Origin: Sanderia malayensis
Lineage: Eukaryota > Cnidaria > Scyphozoa > Semaeostomeae > Pelagiidae
Direction of reading: 5' to 3'
Assembly (NCBI GenBank): GCA_013076295.1
Contig: RQOL01000531.1
Span: forward strand, 5,146,001 to 5,210,000
DNA: 64,000 bases
In this document: in pieces, positions 45,401-56,095 of the stretch
Layout of the letters: every line of letters begins with the position of its first letter
Numbering within the stretch: the first letter of the stretch is position 1
Notes under the pieces: model-generated
Database searches by the model: none
What the model saw: the letters and a program-made list of their open reading frames with translations, nothing else
Told to the model about the DNA's origin: nothing
Made by a program: the position numbers and the translations under genes

Positions 45401-46463
45401 TCAGAGCCGTTCAGAACATTGAACGGCTTGCGGCCAATTGAAGTGACAAGTTGGCTCAGACTGTTGCTGTCGTGTTTCATTTCAGCAACATCAAAACAAC
45501 AATTACACTTTCTGTTCATTCAAAATAGCGAAGGAAAGCGACCATCTTGTGAGTGTGTTAGGTAATCCAGACCTTTCAGAAAAGCAGAGAAACCAGCCGT
45601 AGTTTCAGAATTAGAGATCAGATTTAGATACAAGACTTAAGCCTTGCGAGGTTACAATTTCCAATCAATCAACTTGGTATCTATAACTCTGGAATTTTTA
45701 CCTGTTATGTTAGTACCTAAAGTATAGTACATAAAGCCAATAATAACACTACTTTTTTAACATTATAAGCAGAATCAGAATAAATAACAACCTAATAGAA
45801 AGTTAGTAAGGTTAGGACATATGACAAGCAAGGTTTTACAGATCTTTATTAATTTGAACAGAGTAATACGATGGCCTAGCGTATTCATAAGATGGTGGCA
45901 TTTGTCTTTCTGAATGGAGACTCTGAGACAGAGTGACTTTCATTATGAATTTTGTGTCCATTCTTAACTGTAAAATAGTACCTTCCCATCTCTTATGAGC
46001 ACCCCATATATTGATGAGTTTATCCAGATGATCCCTATATGAACCTATAAATATTTTCTCCATCTGATGATCTTTGAAATATTTTTCACAGGACTTCTTG
46101 AGACAGAAATTGATAATATAATGCATGCTTCATATCATTGATATGTAATAATAGCTTATCTGCCTGTCTATGAAATCTAACTTCCATAGAAATGTTAGGA
46201 ATGCAGAGTATTATGCCAACCATCCATTAATTTATAGTCAATCTCTTAATGGAAAGCTGCTAAATGAAAATACCATCTCCTCAATCCTACTCCCCCAGCC
46301 TGCCTATAAATTGTTTAGTAAGGAAGAATTTCTGCTGGTGTTCTCTCTATATTTTTATTTACTTAGACTACGCCCCTTTTGAAGGGCGTGGTCTATAAAA
46401 ATTATTCTCAGACTTTGCCCCAGACCCCTGAGCTATACTCATTTTTTTCCTGGATCCGCCTCT
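42439..46463. other. Gene-free stretch downstream of the TRANK1-like gene
   Basis: Contains the 3' UTR and flank of the gene. Repeat-like debris near 44150-44220 (CATACATACATACAAACAG then TTTTATATATATAGATATAG) resembles the 3' end of a dispersed retroelement. A 70-bp tandem duplication is listed separately. No coding region could be supported. Confidence 0.5.
43409..43548. repeat. Perfect 70-bp tandem duplication
   Basis: 43409-43478 and 43479-43548 are identical copies starting GGCAACAGCTGAGGTGGGCT. No third copy. Identity suggests either a very recent slippage or unequal crossover, or an assembly artefact. Confidence 0.95.
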
Positions 46464-46523
46464 GATAGGGACCGTCTCTATACAAGTTTTTATGAAGAGA
46501 TCCATAAATATGACTGTTTGTTA
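46464..46523 (+). pseudogene. MADF-domain relic, N-terminal part
   Basis: 20 codons, RLYTSFYEEIHKYDCLL within them, ending at the Gypsy target duplication GTTA (46520-46523). The frame continues without loss at 52872 as NKFSHDYKDKYKKLNYW. MADF domains (Myb/SANT-like DNA binding) read '(L/I)xxxVxxYPxLYDxxxxDYKDxxxRxxAWxxIA'. The insertion split the domain. Confidence 0.65.
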
Positions 46524-46841
46524 TGTCACGTGTCTGCTCGTCACGTGTTAATTTAAAGTAATTGTTCTATGTTTTATTCTTGGTTTATTGTTGTAATTTT
46601 ACTAGTGATTAACTATGTTGATTTCATGTCTTGTGTTAACTGTTGTGTACTGTGTGTCTGTCATTAGCGTAGTGTGTTCCCCGTTGTATCTTCCGTTGCT
46701 AACATATACCAACCAGATCATTCATGTAATACTTATGTAATCAAGCTTAGATAAATGTTTAGCTCAGATTTTGTGATTGAAGAATACGGAGCGTAAACAC
46801 GTCGTCTTTCTGGCTAAATTATCTGGCTACCGAAAGCTACA
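46524..46841 (+). repeat. Gypsy 5' LTR
   Basis: 318 bp starting TGTCACGTGTCTGCTCGTCA. The internal domain starts with ATTTGGTGACAGGAGC; TGGTGACAGGAG is a plausible primer-binding site, partly matching the tRNA-Leu 3' end, but this is not certain. Confidence 0.92.
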
Positions 46842-46874
46842 ATTTGGTGACAGGAGCAAAAGAGCAAACCAACA

Positions 46875-47788
46875 ATGGCCAATATTATCCCAGAGCGTTT
46901 CAGTGAAGGGAATTTTGATACTTGGTTAAGGCATTTTTATCGTTGTGCTCTTGCCAATGACTGGGATACCGATGCCAAACGCCTCGCCCAATTGCCCGCC
47001 GTTTTACATGGCCATGCAGTAACGTATTACGATTCACTGGAAGCAGGCGAGAAGGATACTCTTGCTCACTTAAAAGCCAGTCTACGACAGTGCTTCACCC
47101 CGGCTGTGGATCGTGAACGACATTATCGTGCCTTTGAAGAATCTACCCTGCGGCCATTAGAAGATCCAACACTGTTTTGTGGCGTTTAAAAGCGTCACTC
47201 ACGGATGCCGAGCCGGATTTATCTGCCGATGCCTACGATGCGTTGTTAAAACAACAGTTCATGAAAGGCCTTCCAGCAACCATCCACATGAAGCTTTTGG
47301 AAACAGAGCCCGTGCCAACGTTGGATGCTATGGCATCTTTCGCCAAACGCTATCGGGCAATCGAGACGTTGCCTCGGGGAAAATCCGACTTTGCCACTTG
47401 TGCCACTGGCCCCGCTGAGCCCCCCGTGACTATGACCGCCCTCCAAAATCAGCAGGAGCAGCAGCAACAACAAATTGCCAAGCTGACTGACATGATGACA
47501 GCCCTCACCTCCAGTCAAGCCGACCTCGTGGCCGCTTTGGCAGCGCCTACCCCTGCCCTTCCAACACCCCGCACCAACGGTGTGCGTTGCTTTAGATGCC
47601 ACAGAGAAGGCCATATTGCCCGCCAGTGCCCGTCAGCCGCTGCCCAATGCCCCGTGTGTTCCGGCTGGGGATACACGGCCAATGAATGTGCCACCAACCG
47701 CCGAAGGGGATGGAGAGAAAGAAAACAAGAAAGCCAAGAAGATCGTAGTAAGTCATTGTCTTTAAACTATCAAGGGGTGCCTTGTTAA
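46875..47788 (+). pseudogene. Gypsy gag with one frameshift
   Basis: The ATG at 46875 opens MANIIPERFSEGNFDTWLRH. The frame breaks near 47177 (LEDPTLF then WRLKASLTDAEPDL in another frame), consistent with a 1-nt indel. The second part carries FMKGLPATIHMKLLE, a Gln run and two knuckles: CFRCHREGHIARQC (intact CCHC) and CPVCSGWGYTANEC, in which the His is Tyr. It acts as the particle core protein in living elements; here it is dead. Confidence 0.88.
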
Positions 47789-47854
47789 TGGGCTGGAGCG
47801 ATCAGCACCCCTCTGTATTTTCTGTTGGAGATACTTCTGTTTCCCCCTCAGCTC

Positions 47855-48270
47855 AAAAGTCTTATTCTTCTCGCCACCCTTGTTATTTCGCGAAATTTCC
47901 AATATTGGGGTATCGGCACTCATTGACACAAGTTCAATGAAGTCCATTATCAGTTCGGCTGTGTTTCAGAAAATCTCTGAAAACTGTAAAGAACGCAACC
48001 AGCCATGGCCCATTCTCAGAAGTATTTCCAACACACGTATTTCTATTACGGGACAACCTTTGAACTCTCTGGGCTCAGTAGTTGTATCCCTTAAATTTGC
48101 CTGTGGTGATTTGTGTTATTCGGGCGAATTTATAGTGTTTAACAATGTACTGCAAAGTCTTCAATGCGTCTTGGGATGGGATTTTCTCACCTCTAACCTG
48201 CTACAGCTAGCTATCTTAGGGAATTCTTACTGTCTTGTTGGGTCGTTAATGATGTAGTTTTACCAAGTCG
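47855..48270 (+). pseudogene. Gypsy protease region
   Basis: SNIGVSALIDTSSMKSIIS marks the aspartic protease site; the usual DTGA/DTGS is DTSS, a loss of the catalytic-loop Gly. The frame then runs through LGSVVVSLKFACGDLCYSGE and VLGWDFLTSN, a typical retropepsin C-terminal box. Confidence 0.75.
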
Positions 48271-48418
48271 TACTGAGTGTGTTTTTCAGGCCCGAGTGCC
48301 TAAGAGTTGTGATAGTCAGTTAGGTATGATTTGTAATTTAAACGAACCTTCCGAAACGGCTTTTTATACAGCGTATGCGGTTACTCAAGCAAACGCGCGA
48401 AATTTTTTTGTTTGACTT

Positions 48419-49480
48419 TTGAACACTTCTAACATTGATATCGAGCTACACAAAGGCGAAAAAATTGCTAAATTTTGGCCCGTCATACAGACCGCCCATC
48501 AGACCCACCAAAACACGTTTGATAATATCATTGATGCCAGTTTACCTAATTGTCCTAAATTACATTCACAAACAATAGCTGAGTTAGAAGCCGCCATCAG
48601 TCCTGACCTTGAAGACCACCAGAAACAACATATCCGGGAGATATTGTTAGCTTTTCCGGATGTATTTAACAACAAACTTGGACATACCCCAGTCGTGTCC
48701 CATAGAATTAACACGAGGGATTCTACACCAATTCGTCAATACCCCAGATGATTGCCTTTTCATTTTCGTGAAGAAGTTAATACTCAAGTCTCAGATATGT
48801 TGAAGCAAAATGTTATACAGCCTAGTATTAGCCCAACTGTCGTGTTCGTCAAAAAGAAGGACGGCACATATCGCTTTTGCATTGATTATTGAAAAGTAAA
48901 TTTAATAACGAGACAGGACGCCCATCCTTTGCCTCCCGTGGACGACCTACTTGATTCATTGAGCGACAATAAATATTGTAGCACTTTAGATTTACGCAGT
49001 TGATACTGGCAGGTCAGCATGTCACCGGATGACAGAGAAAAAACAGCATTTATCACACCCGCCGGCGTATTCGAAATTCTACGGATGCCCTATGGCTTGT
49101 CGACTGCTCCTGCAACGTTTGCTAGAGCAATCGGAATAATTTTATCCGGCTTAACATACGATATCTGTCTTTGCTACTTTGACGATGTCATCATTTATGC
49201 GAACTCTATTAAACAACAGTGTGCACGTCTCAAAACTGTTTTACAACGTTCCCGTGAACACAATATCCGTGTAAAAGCCTCAAAATGCTCCTTTGCTGCT
49301 AAAAAAGTCGTCTACCTTGGCCATACCGTTTCTAGTACCGGTGTACACACTGACCCGAATAAAATCAAAGCGGTACGTGATTTGTCAGCCCCCACAACTG
49401 TAGAAAAACCTCGATCTTTCCTGGGTTTAGCGGGCTATTAAAGGCGCTTCATCCCAAATTTTGCTACTATTGCATTGCCA
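48419..49480 (+). pseudogene. Gypsy reverse transcriptase with four stop codons
   Basis: Readable blocks: VVFVKKKDGTYRFCIDY then stop (48890-48892) then KVN; LDLRS, stop (49001-49003), YWQV; FEILRMPYGLSTAPATFARA; catalytic CYFDDVIIYANS, where the canonical box is YLDD; and FLGLAGY then TAA (49439-49441). A TGA also follows QYPR at 48749-48751. The first two listed TGAs stand where the family has Arg, fitting CGA-to-TGA change. Confidence 0.9.
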
Positions 49481-50074
49481 CTCACTGCTCTCACAAAAAA
49501 GAACATGCGTTTTAAATGGACTAGCTCACACCAAACTGCATTTGACAACTTGAAACGACTACTTTGTTCAGCGCCAGTTTTGGCCTACCCTAATTTCGAC
49601 TTGCCTTTTACATTGCAAACCGATGCCTCAAACGTGGGTCTTTGCGCAGTGCTCACTCAGTATGATGAACAAGGGCATGAGTATGTTATTTCTTATGCAA
49701 GCTATACTCTATCACCGCGCGAGCAAAATTACGCCGCCATGGAAAAAGAGGCCTTGGCCATTGCATTTGCTACCAAACATTTCCGGGCGTATTTTGTGGG
49801 ATGGGAATCTCGAATTGTGACTGATAACCACGCGTTAAAGTGGCTGCATTCAATCGAGCCCAAAGGTCGCATTGCGCGGTGGATAATGGACCTCCAGGAA
49901 TTTCAATTCACCGTAAAACATCGACCCGGCGCATCAAACCAAAATGCAGATGCTCTTTCTAGACTAAACCACTATACAGTCACAGCCTCGAAGCCAATTA
50001 GCCCTGATATTCCTAACATTAGTGGTTTAGCTAATTTAATACCTGACGTAGATTTGTGTCAAGCCCAGCATTGA
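49475..50074 (+). pseudogene. Gypsy RNase H
   Basis: Open for 199 codons: FTLQTDASNVGLCAVLTQYD, SYTLSPREQNYAAMEKEALA, ESRIVTDNHALKWLHS, VKHRPGASNQNADALSR. Catalytic D-E-D residues are visible. It ends with TGA at 50072-50074 before DPAIQIVKAL, again where CGA (Arg) would fit. Confidence 0.9.
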
Positions 50075-50101
50075 GATCCAGCTATTCAAATTGTCAAAGC
50101 C

Positions 50102-50674
50102 TTGATTGAGCAAAAGTTGCCTAAACCACCTCTATTTGTCTGGCAAAACAATTCGCAACTGCGACCATTTTGGGACTGTTGGGACCACCTGTATATCAGT
50201 AAAGGCCTGTTAGTAAAAAAACGAATTTCTAGACAAGGTTTTAACCGCGAATTACTAGGCATTCCGGACGGTTTGGTTCCCCGCGTGCTTGATGGCTTAC
50301 ATAACTGCCCATCAGCTGGCCATATGGGAATAACACGCACGATTTTGCGCGCAAGAGAGCGTTTTTTTGGCCCAGGATGAACTCTTCCATCAAACAATTT
50401 ATTCATCAATGCCAACAATGTAGCCAAGTAAAACATGATTCCAAGCAAACCAAAGCACCGTTGAAGCCCATCCAAGTTAGCGAACCTTTTGTTTTTTGGG
50501 CTGTCGATTACATGGGGCCAGTTTCAGAAACAGCTCTCGGCAATAAGCATATTCTTGTCCTCATGGACCATTTCACTAAATGGTGTGAGGCATTCCAAAC
50601 ACCAAGCCAAAAGGCCTCTACGGTGGCACAAACACTTGTTTCGCGAGTATTTTCTCGTTTTGGTCCACCATCTA
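50102..50674 (+). pseudogene. Gypsy integrase, N-terminal half
   Basis: The zinc-binding region has HNCPSAGHMGITRTILRARE then, after a frameshift in a T-run near 50365, FIHQCQQCSQVK (H-H-C-C). The core begins FWAVDYMGPVSETALGNKHI with the first catalytic Asp and reaches RFGPPST, where the MITE is inserted. Confidence 0.88.
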
Positions 50675-51730
50675 CACTTAGTGAGCAAAAATATTGCACA
50701 ACCTGATGAGCAATGGCGTCTAGAAGTGGCCCACGGCCTGAGCAAGTAAATTTACATAACAATATAAAAATACCAAACGGGTTTCAATAGCGAATTTCCT
50801 TAGCAGAAATATACTCAAAACTTCATACATTTTCAAATGAAAACATAATTTAAACTACATCATATTGTTTTACAATAATATTCAAAGAAAACTGCGAAGA
50901 GCCCCTATGAAAATTTTTCACCAAAATTTATCGAAGTGGAATAATTAAAACGCCAATAATTATAATTCTTTTCACTGAAAACAGCGCAAATTTTCTCTGA
51001 TTTAAAAGAGAATGTTTTAGAACTTTGACAAATATAAGAATTATTTATGTGGCTGTCTTATTCACAGTCAAAGTCTTTGTTTGCAACTTGAGAAGCACAT
51101 GTTTTGTTTTTTCAAATTTCAGAGTCGGTTTTAAAAAATAAAATGCTTGCTCACTTCAGAAAATATTAAGCCCTTAAAAATTGTATCAAATTATAGTATT
51201 TGAAGCAAATTATCGGAACATCCATGTCGGATTTTTTGTTATGGCGCTTAACCTTCTTTTTTCACTCTGGAAAAAAATTACAGAAAAATAGGTTTTCTCA
51301 AATCGAATTCCTAAAAAGATAAACAAAGACTTAAACCGTGAATTGTAAAAGGTCAAGACAGTCACATAAAGAATTTTTATATTTTTCAAAGCTTCAAAAC
51401 ATTCTCGTTTAAATGAGAGAAAATTTGCGTTGTTTTCAGTGAAAAAATTATAATTCTTGGCGTTTTAATTACTCCACTTCGATAAATATTGGTGAAAAAT
51501 TTTCATGGGACCTCTTCGCAGTTTTCTTTTAATATTATTGTAAAATAAAGTCAATTATTGTAAAATAAAGTCAATTATAGAAATTTCGAGTATATTTCTG
51601 CAAAAGAAATTCGCTATTGAAACCCGTTTGGGTATATTTATATTGTCATGTAAATTTTCTTGCTCGGGCGTTGGGCCACTTCTAGACGCCATTTTTCATC
51701 AGCCTGTGCAATACTTTTGCTCACTAAGTG
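50675..51730. mobile_element. 1056-bp long-inverted-repeat MITE (CACTTAGTGAGCAAAA ends)
   Basis: The arms (about 400 bp or more each, with small indels) start CACTTAGTGAGCAAAA and end TTTTGCTCACTAAGTG, flanked by TA (50673-50674, 51731-51732). Removing it with one TA restores the integrase frame from GPPS through I to WHSDQARNF, which proves the boundaries. TA targets and long TIRs suggest a Tc1/mariner-type non-autonomous element. Related copies: half at 54505-54870 and a terminus at 11176-11206. Confidence 0.9.
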
Positions 51731-52552
51731 TATATGGCATTCTGATCAAGCTCGAAACTTCGAAAGCAACTTAATGCACGAAGTTAATAATATCATGGGC
51801 ATTAAGAAGTCTCGGACTACTGCATACCACCCACAGGGAGACGGATTAGTCGAGCGACAAAATCGCACGCTACCGGAAATTCTTACTAACTTTGTCTCGG
51901 AATATCAGGGGGACTGGGACCTATGGTTAGATCAAGCTGTTTTCGCCTATAACACCAGTATACAAGAGTCGACGGGGTTTTCACCATACGAATTAGTATT
52001 TGGACATCCTGTGCGCATGCCTATCGAAGTGGAACTTAGCGTACCATTGCAAAATGTAAATAGCCAGTCCGATTATAGTCGATCATTAAAGAAAGCAATA
52101 CAGTTAGCCAACCAGCTAGCACAGAAAACCTTGAGACAGCTAGAAATAGACAAACAACATCGTATAACCAAGGTCACAGAGACTGAAAACCTTATGAAGT
52201 TGTACTTAGTGTTTGGTTGCGTCGCCCTAAGAAATGGAAATTCAGGACGAAGTGGACTGGACCGTTTGAAATAGTTTCCTGGACAGGAATTAATTATAGA
52301 ATTCGATCCAGTGATGGGAAAGCCAGGGTACTCCACCACAACCAAATTAAGTTATGCCCCACCCCGCTGGATCAGGGTCAAATCTTTCATGCGGTATTCG
52401 AAGCCCCATTTAAGTCCGTGATGACCTACGCAACCCAGAAGAGGATGGGATTAATGAACCTACTGCCAGACCACCCGCCTTCGCCAAGTTATTCAACCAC
52501 CTCAGCGCTTTGGAGAATTTGTGGTGCATTGAAACAGTTACGGAGGGGAAGA
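51731..52552 (+). pseudogene. Gypsy integrase C-terminal half and chromo-like tail
   Basis: It resumes with WHSDQARNFESNL (second catalytic Asp), TTAYHPQGDGLVERQNRTLP (third, Glu), FAYNTSIQESTGFSPYELVF. A frameshift near 52210 leads to RRPKKWKFRTKWTGPFEIVS and VLHHNQIKLCP, the SH3-like/chromo-type tail of Gypsy integrases. Confidence 0.88.
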
Positions 52553-52867
52553 TGTCACGTGTGTGCTCGTCACGTGTTAATTTAAAGTAATTGTTCTATG
52601 TTTTATTCTTGGTTTATTGTTGTAATTTTACTAGTGATTAACTATGTTGATTTCATGTCTTGTGTTAACTGTTGTGTACTGTGTGTCTTTCATTAGTGTA
52701 GTGTGTTCCCCATTGTATCTTCCGTTAACATATACTAACCAGATCATTCATGTAATACTTATGTAATCAAGCTTAGATAAATGTTTAGTTCAGAGTTTGT
52801 GATTGAAGAATACGGAGCGTAAACACATCGTCTTTCTGGCTAAATTCTCTGGCTACCGAACGCTACA
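52553..52867 (+). repeat. Gypsy 3' LTR
   Basis: 315 bp, about 97% identical to the 5' LTR by eye, with a 3-bp deletion near 52725. It ends CGAACGCTACA before the target duplication GTTA. Confidence 0.92.
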
Positions 52868-53057
52868 GTTAAATAAATTTAGTCATGATTACAAGGACAA
52901 GTATAAGAAGTTAAACTATTGGACAACGATTGGCTACAAATTTGATATGACTCCACAAGAGGTCCAGTCCAGATACAAGAGTATTGGAACGGACATGGAA
53001 GATTCCTCAGAATGGCAAAATCTCTTTCTCCTTGCTCTGGGAGAGATGGAAAAGTAG
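52868..53057 (+). pseudogene. MADF-domain relic, C-terminal part
   Basis: It continues the frame of 46464-46523: NKFSHDYKDKYKKLNYW, TTIGYKFDMTPQEVQSRYKS, then EWQNLFLLALGEMEK and TAG. 'DYKDKYKK..W..IG.KF.M...EV..RYKSI' is a MADF signature. Whether this was a host regulator or a transposon-borne MADF protein cannot be told. Confidence 0.65.
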
Positions 53058-54504
53058 AAAGGAGCTAATTGTAGCTATAAGACGATTGCGATGATAATAT
53101 GGAAACCACGGATCATCATGCTCGTTACAGTTGTGAAAGCCAAATTTTGACGAGCTTGGTGATCCCCGCGATCGTGGCGATCATATAGAAACCACGCTTT
53201 ATATGCCGTAAAGGCCGTTATACAATCGCTTTTTTCAATCCCTTTTTTATATTGGACTGCCATGCTAAAAAGTGATCGTGTAGCATCAGATGTTAATGGG
53301 CTTATGAGGTGTTAATCCTCCATCATTGAAAAGTTTACTCTCAACGAAAGCAAAGTAAAAACATGTCTGTCACTTTTTTTTTCAAAGTCACTGAGAAATT
53401 TTTACGTCATATAGTGTTTTGGTGAAGAGGAAACGGCCTAGAGTTTCCAGAAAGGGAAGCATACAACTTGAAAAAGTGCTCAGAAACATAATTATTAGGA
53501 AAAAACGAATATTGCTAATGATCAGTAAAGAGTCGAAGTACAAAACAATCTCAACAAATCAAATTACGTAGAATATAGTAGTGCGAAAAAGTTAATTTGC
53601 ATAGTCAGATCCATATTATTTATGTATTATACATGCATACAGCAATCTAGTGTCAAGCAAGACATTGCCACTAACATGGAACTTTTCCTGGTCTATAGAA
53701 AAGATCAATAAGGATCTCCTGGAATTTTTAGCAGACACTGTCGTCCTCTTTCTTTCGGGTCTTCCTGGCAACAGATCGAGAAATGTAATAGCTTTGCCAT
53801 ATCTTTTTTACAATATTAAATTGACATATACAGAACCATTTCCATATTCCCGGATAAAAACAAAACTTATTTATCACTACTATATTCTACGAAATTTGAT
53901 TTTTCGAGATGGTTTTGTACTTCAACTTTCCTGATCATTATCCATATTCAGTTTTTATATATAATAGATATTTAAAATGCATACGCATTGAAACACGTTA
54001 AAAAATAGAAAATTCTGTCAAAATGCCTGGCTTTAGACGTATTGCAAACAACAAATCAATGACGAGGAAGATAGCGATGAGTTATATGAAGTATCTCAAG
54101 ATCAGTATGGCGAACAGCAAGGTTGTATACATAATGTTGAGCTGCCTGATTGCGGCAATCTGCATTTGATAGATTCTTAAGAAAAAGATAATTCACCATG
54201 ACAGGCAAGATTAGAGAAACAATAGAAGTAAGAACATTGCGAATCTCAGTGAGGTGCTTCTTTCACGTGTCATCAAATACGTGCTCGGTAAAAGTGATCA
54301 AAAATGACAATCTACATGGTTAGGGATGCTCATTTCAGATGCTAATTTACTTATTGTCCTGAACAATTTTAGTACGCTTGTTTTTGCTTTCGTGCAGATA
54401 GGCCTTTAGCTCATCATTTTTGTAGCATGTCAATTAGACAGAAATATACACAAAAGAAACACAAGAGATGTTGCTCGCTTCAGCTTTAAGTACCAACTGA
54501 ACTA
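53058..54504. other. Gene-free stretch
   Basis: AT-rich DNA between the MADF relic and a MITE fragment. No coding, RNA or repeat feature could be supported. Confidence 0.5.
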
Positions 54505-54870
54505 CACTTAGTGAGCATAAGTTACGCACCACCCGATGAAAAAATTCGTCTAAAACTGGCCCGAGGACTAAGCAAGAAAATTTACAGAACAATATATATA
54601 TACCAAACGGGTTTCAATAACAAATTTCTTTAGCAGAAATATACTCAGAATTTCATAAATTTTCAAGTGAAAGCATAATTTTAACTATATCATATTGTTT
54701 AATAATAATATTTAAAGAAGACTGCGAAGGGATTCCTTAAAAGATTTTCACGAAAATTTATCGAAGTGGAGCAATTAAAACGCCAATAATTATGATTTCT
54801 TTCACTCAAAGCCACGCAAAATTTCTCTCATTTAAAAAAGAATGTTTTAAAATTTAATGTTTTAAATTTT
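54505..54870. mobile_element. Left half of a CACTTAGTGAGC-family MITE
   Basis: It begins CACTTAGTGAGCATAA after TA and tracks the left arm of 50675-51730 for about 360 bp (for example ATACCAAACGGGTTTCAATA is shared), more diverged than that copy. The right arm is missing. Confidence 0.8.
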
Positions 54871-55291
54871 ATAGTTTTTAAATAGTTTGCTTAAGATATG
54901 AAAACCTCAGTGATTTGCAACGACAGCGTGCTTTTTTCGACAAAATTGCTTACTCGAAAAGCCTTTATTTCTGTTCCTATGCTCATTAAACTGCGTTTCA
55001 TACTTCAAAACAGTGCCTTTGACTTTGCTACAATAATTACAGTGAAAATAATGCAAATTTGGCAGTTTTAAAGACATGGGTCGTATTTCCGCAGGTCGTA
55101 TAGTCGTGCGTCCGAGAGTCCCCGAGTCATGGGGTCCAGCGATTAGAAATACCCTACGCAAAAGCGGGGCTTGCATTATAAGATGTCATCATTGACTCGA
55201 CCCAGTCCTAAAAGTGGGACACAAAGTGTGAATATAAACATATTGTTATCATATAAATGAAGCATTACACCAAGAATTTTAACATTTACAA
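54871..55291. other. Gene-free stretch
   Basis: Follows the truncated MITE. The minus-strand frame 54907-55176 has no family features. Nothing supported. Confidence 0.4.
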
Positions 55292-55502
55292 TCACTGTGA
55301 TTCGAGAAAATGTTCAGATCTTGTCGAAAGTGGTAGGTAATCCCAATTAAAGCGTGAAAAGTGTTTTGTTTTCATTTCTATCATATCTGAGATTGAAAGG
55401 TCCTGGATTTGTACCAAATAAAAATCATTGTTTGAAGAGTGGCTGAAAAGCCAGTTTATGGTACGATTGTTGGATGACTCGGCAAAAGCGAGAGTATTAT
55501 GA
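55292..55502 (-). pseudogene. Possible Gypsy-type pol fragment (post-RNase H)
   Basis: The minus strand reads LFSHSSNNDFYLVQIQDLSI then SDMIEMKT, resembling the spacer between RNase H and integrase in some Gypsy pols ('..LVxxQxxDPxI..'). It lies on the far side of the 3-kb palindrome from an RNase H relic of the same strand (58582-58819), as expected if the palindrome split one old element. A tentative call. Confidence 0.35.
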
Positions 55503-55505
55503 TTG

Positions 55506-56090
55506 TAGACAGGGTTTTTTCCCCTGCAATCTGGCAAAGTTGGTAACCCTGGGATTTTTGCTTGAAATATACTAAACAGTGGTCGGGGAATCTAAATCCA
55601 AGATGGGCCTTCAAAAATTTGTACCGGAAGTGGTCGTAATTAAGCCCTAATTAGGGCTAATTAAGTCAATTATCAAAGTAATTATTTTCCAAATGTGAAT
55701 GACTTATCTCGTAGAGCTAAATATACTGAGCAAAATTGTCTTTTACTGCATTCCGATACAACCTATGGATTTGGAGCTACAGCCATTTAAAGTATTGTGA
55801 CGTCATCAAAATGGCGCCAATAAAATTTTTCAAATGCATTTGAATTCATAATTTTTAAAGTTCTTCACACCAGGGAATACAAAAATAACGAATGTATGAA
55901 AGCTTATGATCACCACAAACACTTTGCTTCGTTTTTAATTGGGTAAAGAAGCATAAACCTCATCTCCACAAACAGTAAGTAAACATAAGAAACACTAGCT
56001 AAGTTTTAAAAAGTAATATTGAACCGCAACCCAAAGCCGGATTATGGCATCCAGTCTAAACCATCGCTATCGACGCTTGAGTTTTCGTCA
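55506..56090 (+). repeat. Left arm of the 3-kb palindrome
   Basis: 585 bp; no MITE inside, so it preserves the empty target site for the MITE found in the right arm (CAATATTACTTTTTAAAAC in reverse complement). Confidence 0.88.
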
Positions 56091-56095
56091 AAATA

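Larger units (their letters stand above)
46524..52867 (+). mobile_element. Gypsy LTR retrotransposon, inactivated
   Basis: 6.3 kb with LTRs 46524-46841 and 52553-52867 (TGTCACGTGT...CTACA), a 4-bp target duplication GTTA (46520-46523, 52868-52871) and a purine tract GGAGGGGAAGA before the 3' LTR. The LTRs differ at roughly ten positions plus a 3-bp indel (about 3%), so this is an older insertion than the BEL element. Gag, protease, RT, RNase H, integrase and a chromo-like tail follow in Ty3/Gypsy order but carry at least five premature stops and three frameshifts. A 1056-bp MITE splits the integrase. Confidence 0.95.

Noticed and set aside
47246..47697. Minus-strand frames opposite Gypsy gag
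   Set aside because: Shadows of the gag frame; low-complexity Leu run arises from the Gln repeat.
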